The position numbers and the translations under genes are program-made. The notes beneath the pieces were generated by a model. That model was not told the DNA's origin, searched no databases, and saw only the letters and a list, made by a program, of their open reading frames with translations. Positions 7,074 to 13,442 of a stretch of DNA of 14,118 nucleotides are shown here, in pieces (the first letter of the stretch is position 1; each line of letters starts with the position of its first letter). Origin of the DNA: Nitrospirota bacterium (GTDB taxonomy: Bacteria; Nitrospirota; CAKKRA01; 9FT-COMBO-42-15); assembly GCA_016195585.1 (NCBI GenBank), contig JACPZJ010000192.1:1-14118 (forward strand). The letters are read 5' to 3'.

Positions 7074-8162
7074 ATGAAAAAGAAAGGGTCTGCAATTTGT
7101 AATCAGAAATCTATTTTGGGTAATTTAAAACAATGTCTTTTATTTCTGTCCTTATTTCTTATCTTTTTTGTATACAATGTTTTTGCAATGACAGCCGAGG
7201 AGATCCTGTTATTAAAAAGGGCGGGAGTGCCTGATGAGAAGATAATGGAAATGCAGAAGAAGGAAGGATCTCCTTCTGCGCAAGCACAAAAGCCAGCGCC
7301 TAAAATTAACCCATTTGACTGGAATGAGGATGGGAAAAAGGATATAATTACAGGTTCTGAGAACGGCAGGGTATATGTATATATAAACAGAGGGACAAAT
7401 TCTCAGCCTGTGTTTGCTGCTCCAATGGAAACCGGTGTCAACACAGCAAGGCATTCTGTTCCTTATGTTATTGACTGGAATAACGATGGAATAAAAGACA
7501 TACTTACAGGCGCAAGATCAGGTGAAGTGTTTGTCTCTATTAACAATGGAGACAATCTGCATCCGATGTTTGCAGAAGCAATACAACTGAATGACGGCGA
7601 CCTTGATGTAGGCAGCTTCTCTTCTCCGGCAATGGTAGACTGGAATGGCGATGGCAAAAAGGATTTGATTGTGGGAAATAAGAATGGGAAGATAGTCCTT
7701 TTTTTCAATAAAGGCGAAGATAATGCGCCCATCTTTTCTGCAAAGGGCATGGAGGCATTAATAAGTGTAGACAGCTTTGCAGCGCCTTTTATAGTTGACT
7801 GGAATAGTGACGGCAAGTTTGATGTAATAAGCGGCTCAGGAGATGGTAAAATATATATTTTTATTAATGAAGGAAATGAAAAGTTTCCTAAGTTTGGCAA
7901 GGCACAAGTACTTCAGGTAAACAACAAGGAGCTAAAACTTCCAAGCCCTACTTCTGTTGTTGCCCTTGACTGGGATGATGATGGAAAGATAGACCTGCTC
8001 GTTTCTAATAAAGGGGCAGTTGAAGAGGGGCCGACCCCAGACCGTAAAAATATTATTCCCCTTGGCATCTATCTTTTGCTGAACACAGGAACAAAGGAGA
8101 AGCCAGAATTTAAGGAGATGAAGCAGATTAAGGGAAAATTCCGGGACGATACAGTGCTTTAA
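7074..8162 (+). CDS. Secreted VCBS/FG-GAP repeat protein with five Ca2+-loop repeats
   Basis: The 362-residue product has a long signal peptide (hydrophobic 20-34, probable cleavage after Ala38). A short helical segment TAEEILLLKRAGVPDEKI (40-57) follows, of the kind found at the start of many exported proteins, then a Pro/Ala/Gln linker. The rest is five repeats headed by DWNEDGKKD (82), DWNNDGIKD (134), DWNGDGKKD (189), DWNSDGKFD (242) and DWDDDGKID (299), spaced 52-57 residues. Each is a DxNxDGxxD calcium loop followed by strands ending N.G....P.F. This is the VCBS/FG-GAP repeat, usually a beta-propeller blade involved in surface adhesion or binding. The last blade has a longer insertion and ends with a short basic tail. 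GGAG 8 bases before the ATG supports the start. It probably shares transcription with the two upstream envelope genes. The ligand is unknown. Confidence 0.85.
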   Translation: MKKKGSAICNQKSILGNLKQCLLFLSLFLIFFVYNVFAMTAEEILLLKRAGVPDEKIMEMQKKEGSPSAQAQKPAPKINPFDWNEDGKKDIITGSENGRVYVYINRGTNSQPVFAAPMETGVNTARHSVPYVIDWNNDGIKDILTGARSGEVFVSINNGDNLHPMFAEAIQLNDGDLDVGSFSSPAMVDWNGDGKKDLIVGNKNGKIVLFFNKGEDNAPIFSAKGMEALISVDSFAAPFIVDWNSDGKFDVISGSGDGKIYIFINEGNEKFPKFGKAQVLQVNNKELKLPSPTSVVALDWDDDGKIDLLVSNKGAVEEGPTPDRKNIIPLGIYLLLNTGTKEKPEFKEMKQIKGKFRDDTVL

Positions 8163-8196
8163 TTAATGTTAAATTCGCAGCTTTTTATTTTCGTAT

Positions 8197-8628
8197 TTAT
8201 GTTCTTTTTTCAAGATATGCCTTTGCCTTTTCTAAAAAATCCTCGTAAAAAAGCCTCGCTTCTGATATAAACTTTTTTATTGATGACCATCGTATGTCAA
8301 GGTATTCATGCGAAATAATATTTCTCAACCTCACCCACCTTGAAAGCTGCTCAATATTCTTCTTGTCAAAACTGGGAAGGACTGCAAGTCTCTCTATCAT
8401 CTCCTTATAAGTATCTGCAAGTGACTGGCCTTCGTAGGAGAGAATAATTTTGGCTATATCTATGGATGAATTTATAATATTTTCAATCCATCTTTCTACA
8501 TTTCTTCGTTTATCTCTCTCGCTATTATATTCTTCCCATGAAAGGGACTCAAAGTTCTTAAAGTCCTTCAGCTCATTTTCAAGGAAGGTTATATGTTTAA
8601 TCAGCCTGAATTTAACCTCTTTTTCCAA
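8197..8628 (-). CDS. hepT: HepT-like HEPN RNase toxin (DUF86)
   Basis: HEPN-domain toxin of the MntA-HepT type II (sometimes classed type VII) toxin-antitoxin systems; family members cleave RNA. The 143 residues are helical throughout and contain the RxxxxHxY active motif as R102-NIIS-H107-E-Y109. In characterised systems the Tyr of this motif is adenylylated by the partner MntA to silence the toxin. The start is a TTG at 8628 inside the 3' end of the antitoxin gene: GGAGAAGG sits 6 bases upstream and no other plausible start precedes the conserved region. The 17-base overlap with mntA implies translational coupling. Its stop lies only 34 bases from the convergent VCBS gene. I rate the family call firm and activity as inference. 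Confidence 0.88.
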   Translation of the reverse strand: MEKEVKFRLIKHITFLENELKDFKNFESLSWEEYNSERDKRRNVERWIENIINSSIDIAKIILSYEGQSLADTYKEMIERLAVLPSFDKKNIEQLSRWVRLRNIISHEYLDIRWSSIKKFISEARLFYEDFLEKAKAYLEKRT

Positions 8629-9037
8629 TCGCGGCCTTCTCCATATAATCCTTAATTACAAAATCCATAAAATCCTCTGCCTCATTTGTTACTACCTCTA
8701 TAAAATCGAGATACAACCCCCAATCATTTATTGCAAGGGGCATGCCTCTTATTGCGCTTGCTGCAACAGATGAAGGCACCCTGTTTAACACAAGCAGCTC
8801 AACCTCCCTTTTTAATAGCTGCTCCATGTCTGCCCATATCTTATCTTCATCTTTGTAAAAGCAATTTTCTTCAAATTCTATAGGATGTCTTTTTTCAGGG
8901 TAAAAATAGACGGCAATATCTACATCTGAAAGTATAGTTGCCTTTCCCTTTGCCTGAGAGCCAAATAAAAAGGCAAAGGCAATATACGCATGGTTTTCAA
9001 AATATTTTTTTAATAATTTTATCTCTGCCTCTTTCAT
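8612..9037 (-). CDS. mntA: MntA-like minimal nucleotidyltransferase antitoxin
   Basis: Minimal nucleotidyltransferase that in this family neutralises the adjacent HepT by AMPylating it. From the ATG at 9037 it has 141 residues. The signature FLFGSQAKGKATILSDVDIAVYF contains GS-x10-DxD exactly (Gly26, Ser27, Asp38, Asp40). The usual third acidic residue appears as Glu in KREVELLVLN (about 77-86) where many relatives have Asp. A longer reading from TTG at 9073 (153 residues) is possible, but its GAGG is only 2 bases away. Moreover TTGCTT at that TTG and TATAAT at 9050-9045 look like a promoter for the ATG form. The ATG form places the GS motif about 25 residues from the N-terminus, as usual. 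It is the first gene of the pair, with the toxin overlapping its end by 17 bases. Confidence 0.87.
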   Translation of the reverse strand: MKEAEIKLLKKYFENHAYIAFAFLFGSQAKGKATILSDVDIAVYFYPEKRHPIEFEENCFYKDEDKIWADMEQLLKREVELLVLNRVPSSVAASAIRGMPLAINDWGLYLDFIEVVTNEAEDFMDFVIKDYMEKAAIGKRG

Positions 9038-9044
9038 GCTTTTT

Positions 9045-9073
9045 ATTATACTATCAGGACCTTGAAAAAGCAA
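9045..9073 (-). promoter_or_regulatory. Candidate mntA promoter
   Basis: On the minus strand, TTGCTT (9073-9068) and a perfect TATAAT (9050-9045) are 17 bases apart. The ATG at 9037 begins 7 bases after the -10 box, so the message would be leaderless. The -35 match is weak (3 of 6); the -10 is perfect. Confidence 0.45.
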
Positions 9074-9143
9074 TGCCTCATAATCACCTAATCTCCACTG
9101 TCTCGATGCCTTGCTATTTCAGCGCTTTTTTAATGGAAAAGGC

Positions 9144-9172
9144 TTGACTGTAAAAAGTTGTCCATTTATAAT
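9144..9172 (+). promoter_or_regulatory. Near-consensus sigma70 promoter for the 9231 gene
   Basis: TTGACT (9144-9149), a 17-base spacer and a perfect TATAAT (9167-9172) form the best promoter in the window. Transcription would start near 9179, giving a leader of about 50 bases with AAGG at 9217-9220 as ribosome binding site. It diverges from the mntA promoter candidate about 70 bases away. Confidence 0.72.
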
Positions 9173-9230
9173 TTGACAAATATAGAAGAAGTAGAAAAGT
9201 AAAAGTTATCTGTAAAAAGGAATTAGCTGA

Positions 9231-9776
9231 ATGAGAAATTTTATATTGGCATTTATAATAAGCATCCTGCTTTTATCAGCATATGTTAATGCAGGCTGGA
9301 TCGATAAACAAGGTAATAAAATACCCGATTCAGACAATATGAAATCAGTAGGTAACTTAATTGCTCAATTAATACTTACAGACAAGGAAACACAAATATT
9401 TAAAAACTGGGATACGCCTTCTGAGTCTGTATATTTCCCAACTATAGACAGAATAGAAAAAAACAAAATATTAACCGCAGTAGTTGTATTTGGTGGTTGC
9501 GCTGTTAATACGAAGGGTAATTGTGATCTGGTAATGCAAATAACAGTATACCAACCGGATGGCGGCATTTATTCTAAACTCCCAGTGATGGAGGTGTGGT
9601 CAGGTAAGCCCCTGCCACCTAATAACACTCTTGGCTTAAGTAAAGATTACATGCGCATAATAATTGAACCACATGAACCAGCAGGTAAATATAAGGTGGA
9701 AACTAAAGTCATTGACAAAGTTAGTGGTAATAGCATGGTACTCACTGCATACTTCACAGCCATTGAGCCTAAATAA
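9231..9776 (+). CDS. Secreted protein of unknown function, probable beta-sandwich
   Basis: The 181-residue product has a clear signal peptide (MRNFILAFIISILLLSA core, cleavage after Ala21). The mature part starts GWIDKQGNKIPDSDNMKS and has no recognised enzyme motif. Cys90 and Cys98 (GGCAVNTKGNCD) are close enough for one disulfide, fitting a periplasmic or exported location. The C-terminal half (about 100-178) alternates strands, with PAGKYKVETKVIDKVSGNSM resembling the last strands of an Ig-like or C2-like sandwich. AAGG sits 10 bases before the ATG and a strong promoter lies upstream. It stands alone between the toxin-antitoxin pair and the heat-shock operon, converging on the nitroreductase gene with 55 bases between stops. 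Homologues probably exist as hypothetical periplasmic proteins, but I cannot name a family. Confidence 0.75.
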   Translation: MRNFILAFIISILLLSAYVNAGWIDKQGNKIPDSDNMKSVGNLIAQLILTDKETQIFKNWDTPSESVYFPTIDRIEKNKILTAVVVFGGCAVNTKGNCDLVMQITVYQPDGGIYSKLPVMEVWSGKPLPPNNTLGLSKDYMRIIIEPHEPAGKYKVETKVIDKVSGNSMVLTAYFTAIEPK

Positions 9777-9831
9777 CTAAAACACATAATAACATCCCTT
9801 TGATTTGCCAATAAGAACAGGATTGATTCCG

Positions 9832-10347
9832 TTAGTATCGTATCTCGACTGCCTCGTTCTTTGACACCCTGCGTGGCGCTGAAGGTGTCCTTGCAGGATA
9901 GCCGACAGGGACAATGGCAACAGGCCTTAGGTTGTCAGGCATTTGTAAAATCTCAAACACCTCCCATTCATTGAATGCGCCAACCCATACTGTGCCGAGG
10001 CCAGCCTCATGCGCCACAAGCATCATGGCCATAATACTTACAGACACATCCTGAATGGAATATAGGTGAGCGCCCCTGTCGCCATATCTTTTGGAAATTT
10101 TATTATCTGTGCATGCGACAATTGTTAAAGGAGCCTCTGCAATAAAATTCTGGCCAAATGCAGCTCTGGCAATCTCCTGTTTAAGTTTGGCATCTTTTAC
10201 AAAATAAAACTTCCTTGACTGGAGGTTTCCTGCACTCGGCGCCCATATAAGGGCTTCAATAAGTTTATCTATTATTTCATCAGGTATATCTTTTTTCAGA
10301 AAGTGCCTGATACTCCTCCTCTCTTTTACTGCCTTCATGACATCCAT
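9832..10347 (-). CDS. Nitroreductase-family FMN oxidoreductase
   Basis: Short (171 residues) member of the nitroreductase superfamily, FMN-dependent NAD(P)H oxidoreductases that act as dimers in the cytoplasm. Family marks are the N-terminal VKERRSIRHFLKKDIP (7-22) with FMN-contacting arginines 10, 11 and 14, WAPSAGNLQSRKFYFV (35-50), the central helix DVSVSIMAMMLVAHEAGLGTVWVGAF (100-125), and LRPVAIVPVGYPA (140-152). The physiological substrate cannot be told; quinones, flavins or nitro compounds are all known for the family. Its ATG is 15 bases after the clpB stop, with GAGGG in the gap at a good spacing, so it is the distal gene of the heat-shock transcript and probably coupled to clpB translation. 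No promoter of its own is seen. Confidence 0.9.
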   Translation of the reverse strand: MDVMKAVKERRSIRHFLKKDIPDEIIDKLIEALIWAPSAGNLQSRKFYFVKDAKLKQEIARAAFGQNFIAEAPLTIVACTDNKISKRYGDRGAHLYSIQDVSVSIMAMMLVAHEAGLGTVWVGAFNEWEVFEILQMPDNLRPVAIVPVGYPARTPSAPRRVSKNEAVEIRY

Positions 10348-10362
10348 AGTAGCCCTCTATTA

Positions 10363-12906
10363 TTATTTTATCTTTGTAAATATTAATTTGCTGCCCTCTG
10401 CATCTACCCGCACCCTATCCTCCTCCTTAAATGTCCCATCAATTAATTTTAATGCAAGGGGGTTTTGTATGTCGCGCTGGATTATGCGCTTTAACGGCCT
10501 TGCACCATAAACAGGGTCAAAACCCTCTTTAGCAAGATACTCCTTTGCCTTGTCTGTCAGCTCAATCTCAATCTTCTTGTCTCCAAGCCTCTTTTTCAGG
10601 CGCCGCAGTTGAATCTCCACAATATTCTTTAACTGCTCCATGCCGAGAGGATGGAATATAATAATATCATCAACCCTGTTTAAAAACTCAGGCCTGAATT
10701 GTTCGCGGAGGGCGTCCATTACCCTGCGCCTCATCTCATCCTCATCTTTACCGCGGAGTTCCTGTATGTGCTGGCTGCCAATATTGGATGTCATAATCAC
10801 AACAGTATTCTTAAAGTCAACAGTCCTGCCGTGACCGTCTGTGAGCCTGCCGTCATCAAGGAGCTGTAAAAGTATATTGAACACCTCTGGATGCGCCTTT
10901 TCTATCTCGTCAAATAGGATAACAGAATACGGCCTCCTCCTTACCGCCTCTGTAAGCTGGCCGCCCTCTTCGTATCCAACATATCCCGGAGGCGCGCCGA
11001 TCAGCCTCGCTACTGCGTGCTTTTCCATATATTCGGACATATCTATCCTTATCATTGCCTGCTCATCATCAAAGAGAAATTCAGCAAGCGCCCGTCCAAG
11101 CTCTGTCTTTCCAACGCCTGTGGGCCCCATAAATATAAATGAGCCAATCGGCCTGTTCGGCTCCTGTATGCCTGCACGAGCACGGCGCACTGCATCTGAA
11201 ACAGCAACAATCGCCTCGCCCTGTCCGACCACCCTCTGTTTAAGCCTATCCTCCATATGCAATAGTTTTTGTATATCGCCCTCAAGCATCTTTGTAACAG
11301 GCACGCCTGTCCACTTTGAGACTATCTCTGCCACATCCTCCTCGTCCACCTCTTCCTTTAGCATCTTCTGCCTGGATTGAATCTCCTGCAAGTTCTTATT
11401 TTCTCCTTCAAGCTGCTTTTGCAGTTCATTCATCTTTCCGTATTTTAATTGTGCAGCCTTTCCAAGGTCGCCTTGACGCTCTGCCTTCTCTTCTTCTATC
11501 TTTGTCTTTTCTATCTCCTCTTTCAATGCCCGGATATTCTGTATTATATCCTTTTCAGCCTGCCACTGCGCCTTGAGGCTGTTTCCCTTTGATGCAGGGT
11601 CAGTCTCCTTTTTTACAGCCTCCCTTTCTATCTCATGCTGCCTTATCTTCCTCTCTATCTCATCAAGCTCTGATGGCATGCTGTCTATCTCCATCCTTAA
11701 TCGTGATGCAGCCTCGTCAATCAAATCTATTGCCTTATCAGGCAAAAACCTGTCAGAGATGTATCTGTGCGAAAGCGCTGCTGCAGATACAAGCGCCGAG
11801 TCCTTTATCTTTACGCCATGATGAACCTCGTATTTCTCCTTCAAGCCGCGAAGGATGGAAATGGTATCCTCCACATTCGGTTCTTTTATAAGAACAGGCT
11901 GGAACCTCCTTTCTAATGCAGCGTCCTTTTCAATATGCTTTCTGTATTCGTCAATTGTAGTAGCGCCAACGCAGCGCAGTTCGCCCCTCGCAAGCGCAGG
12001 CTTTAACATATTTGATGCATCTATTGCGCCCTCTGCAGCGCCTGCGCCAACGAGTGTGTGAAGCTCATCAATGAATAAAATAATCTGCCCCTCTGCTGCT
12101 GTAATCTCCTTTAAAACCGCCTTTAATCTTTCCTCAAATTCGCCTCGGTATTTTGCGCCTGCAATCAGGGCGCCCATGTCAAGGGAAACAACCCTTTTGT
12201 TCTTTAATCCCTCTGGCACATCACCGTTTACAATCCTCTGTGCAAGGCCCTCTGCAATTGCAGTCTTACCAACACCCGGTTCGCCAATTAAAACAGGGTT
12301 ATTCTTTGTCCTTCGTGAGAGGACCTGTATCACACGTCTAATCTCATCATCCCTGCCGATTACAGGGTCAAGTTTTCCCTTTTGGGCAAGATCAGTCAAG
12401 TCCCTTGCGTATTTTGCAAGCGCCTGATACTTCTCCTCAGGCGTCTGGTCTGTAACGCGTTGTGCGCCCCTTAGCTCCACAAGGACTGCAAATATCCTGT
12501 CCTTTGTTGCGCCATTCCCCTTCAAGATAGCGCTTGCTGAACCTTCGCCGTCAGCAATGGCAATAAGCAGATGCTCTGTGCTGACATACTCATCCTTTAA
12601 TCTCTCTGCCTCTTTTTCTGCGCGGGAAAATAGTTTATCAAGGCGCGGCGCTATATATATCTGTCCCACTCCGCCGCCGGTAACCTGCGGTATCCTGTTT
12701 AATTCATCCTCCAGCTCTTTTGTTATCTTCTTTGGGTCAGCGCCGAGTTTTTTCAGAAGAGGGATAACAACACCCTCTTCCTGCTCTAATAATGCTGATA
12801 AAAGATGCTCTACATCTATCTGCTGATGATTATGCCGCTCTGCAATGGCCTGCGATTTCTGCAGGGCGTCCTGTGATTTTAATGTCAATCTGTCAAAACG
12901 GATCAT
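10363..12906 (-). CDS. clpB: ClpB protein disaggregase (Hsp100)
   Basis: Hexameric AAA+ chaperone that, with DnaK/DnaJ/GrpE, extracts and refolds aggregated proteins. The 847 residues show, in order: Clp N-domain (1-150), first AAA+ with Walker A GEPGVGKT (208-215), pore loop AKYRG (251-255), Walker B FIDEL (278-282) and arginine fingers R333-R334, the coiled-coil middle domain (about 400-525), then a second AAA+ with GPTGVGKT (594-601), pore loop GYVG (641-644), Walker B LFDEIEKA (664-671) and sensor-2 GARPL (801-805). There is no ClpP-binding IGF/L loop, which fits ClpB rather than ClpA/C. Compared with remembered E. coli and Thermus ClpB, the middle domain appears about 16 residues short after DPASK (436-440), see findings. 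GGAGG 7 bases before the ATG supports the start. Transcribed after hspR with a 137-bp gap, before the nitroreductase. Confidence 0.97.
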   Translation of the reverse strand: MIRFDRLTLKSQDALQKSQAIAERHNHQQIDVEHLLSALLEQEEGVVIPLLKKLGADPKKITKELEDELNRIPQVTGGGVGQIYIAPRLDKLFSRAEKEAERLKDEYVSTEHLLIAIADGEGSASAILKGNGATKDRIFAVLVELRGAQRVTDQTPEEKYQALAKYARDLTDLAQKGKLDPVIGRDDEIRRVIQVLSRRTKNNPVLIGEPGVGKTAIAEGLAQRIVNGDVPEGLKNKRVVSLDMGALIAGAKYRGEFEERLKAVLKEITAAEGQIILFIDELHTLVGAGAAEGAIDASNMLKPALARGELRCVGATTIDEYRKHIEKDAALERRFQPVLIKEPNVEDTISILRGLKEKYEVHHGVKIKDSALVSAAALSHRYISDRFLPDKAIDLIDEAASRLRMEIDSMPSELDEIERKIRQHEIEREAVKKETDPASKGNSLKAQWQAEKDIIQNIRALKEEIEKTKIEEEKAERQGDLGKAAQLKYGKMNELQKQLEGENKNLQEIQSRQKMLKEEVDEEDVAEIVSKWTGVPVTKMLEGDIQKLLHMEDRLKQRVVGQGEAIVAVSDAVRRARAGIQEPNRPIGSFIFMGPTGVGKTELGRALAEFLFDDEQAMIRIDMSEYMEKHAVARLIGAPPGYVGYEEGGQLTEAVRRRPYSVILFDEIEKAHPEVFNILLQLLDDGRLTDGHGRTVDFKNTVVIMTSNIGSQHIQELRGKDEDEMRRRVMDALREQFRPEFLNRVDDIIIFHPLGMEQLKNIVEIQLRRLKKRLGDKKIEIELTDKAKEYLAKEGFDPVYGARPLKRIIQRDIQNPLALKLIDGTFKEEDRVRVDAEGSKLIFTKIK

Positions 12907-12954
12907 TTGTATGCCTCCATCTACTCCAGTTAAAAAACACGCTGAGGGTAAATT

Positions 12955-13032
12955 GGTTTATTAGGTTTATTGGTTGATGGAATTGGCAACACTAACTTAT
13001 TCAACTTAATCAACCCAATCAACTTAATCAAC
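12955..13032. repeat. Short direct repeats in the hspR-clpB gap
   Basis: TCAACTTAATCAAC occurs perfectly at 13001-13014 and 13019-13032 (18-base period). GGTTTATTA/GGTTTATTG occurs as a 9-base tandem at 12955-12972, followed by GGTTGATGG on the opposite sense of the CAAC repeats. Together they make a low-complexity patch built from GGTTRAT-like words on both strands. It could bind a regulator of clpB or be slippage-prone filler. The HspR operator (HAIR, CTTGAGT-N7-ACTCAAG) is not present here. Confidence 0.5.
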
Positions 13033-13043
13033 AACAATCAGGT

Positions 13044-13439
13044 TCACTCCTTATCTATCTTTACCTTTATTGTCCTTCCAGATTTTACCAATGGATACTT
13101 CAACTCCTTCTCCCTTTCCATCAGCTCCTTTTGTAGTTCTTCCTTAACCTTTTTCATCATCTGCCTCATTGCATCCTCCATCTCGCCCCTCATCCGCTCC
13201 ATCTTCTCACGCATGCTAAGGATAATTTCAACACCAGCGAGATTGACGCCGAGGTCGCGGGTAAAACGAATGATCATCTCTATGCGCTCCACATCCTCCT
13301 GCGAATACATGCGCACCCCGCCTTCCCTCCTCTTTGGCTTTACAAATCCCTCCCTTTCGTAGAGGCGGAGGGTTTGCGGATGGATGCCGAGCATCTCCGC
13401 AACAACGCTTATTAAATATAATGGCCTGTCCTTCTTCAT
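13044..13439 (-). CDS. hspR: HspR, MerR-family heat-shock repressor
   Basis: DNA-binding repressor that in actinomycetes and several Gram-negative lineages binds HAIR operators and holds down dnaK/dnaJ/clpB transcription, with DnaK as co-repressor. The 131 residues begin with the MerR helix-turn-helix: YLISVVAEMLGIHPQTLRLY (8-27), EREGFVKPKRREGG wing (28-41), RMYSQEDVERI (43-53), and LGVNLAGVEIIL (63-74) which is characteristic of HspR. A long charged helix rich in Met, Glu and Lys (75-112) should form the dimer coiled coil, then a basic tail. No metal-binding cysteines are present, which excludes metal-sensing MerR types. The start lies 3 bases after the dnaJ stop, so translation is coupled. 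Its presence inside the operon points to autoregulation from a promoter upstream of the window. Confidence 0.93.
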   Translation of the reverse strand: MKKDRPLYLISVVAEMLGIHPQTLRLYEREGFVKPKRREGGVRMYSQEDVERIEMIIRFTRDLGVNLAGVEIILSMREKMERMRGEMEDAMRQMMKKVKEELQKELMEREKELKYPLVKSGRTIKVKIDKE

Positions 13440-13442
13440 TTA

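Noticed and set aside
7463..7900. 145-residue minus-strand frame opposite the VCBS gene
   Set aside because: Its periodic LPSLFQST-like repeats simply mirror the DWNxDGK repeats on the other strand.
8163..8196. Terminator between the convergent VCBS and hepT genes
   Set aside because: T-runs are present but no GC stem precedes them on either strand.
9074..9220. Minus-strand reading with segments such as YSQAFSIKKALK, a stop, then QGIETVEIR, faintly recalling a HEPN helix
   Set aside because: Stops interrupt it, it overlaps the strong plus-strand promoter, and the resemblance is too short to call a degenerate toxin gene.
9777..9831. Bidirectional terminator between the 9231 gene and the nitroreductase gene
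   Set aside because: No stem with a T-run could be found in the 55-base gap.
10841..11380. 179-residue plus-strand frame opposite clpB (and similar ones to about 12826)
   Set aside because: Ser/Pro/Ile-rich shadow translations of the clpB coding strand; no independent support.
12907..13043. HAIR (HspR) or CIRCE operator upstream of clpB
   Set aside because: Neither CTTGAGT-N7-ACTCAAG nor TTAGCACTC-N9-GAGTGCTAA is present; the operator is expected upstream of the operon, outside the window.
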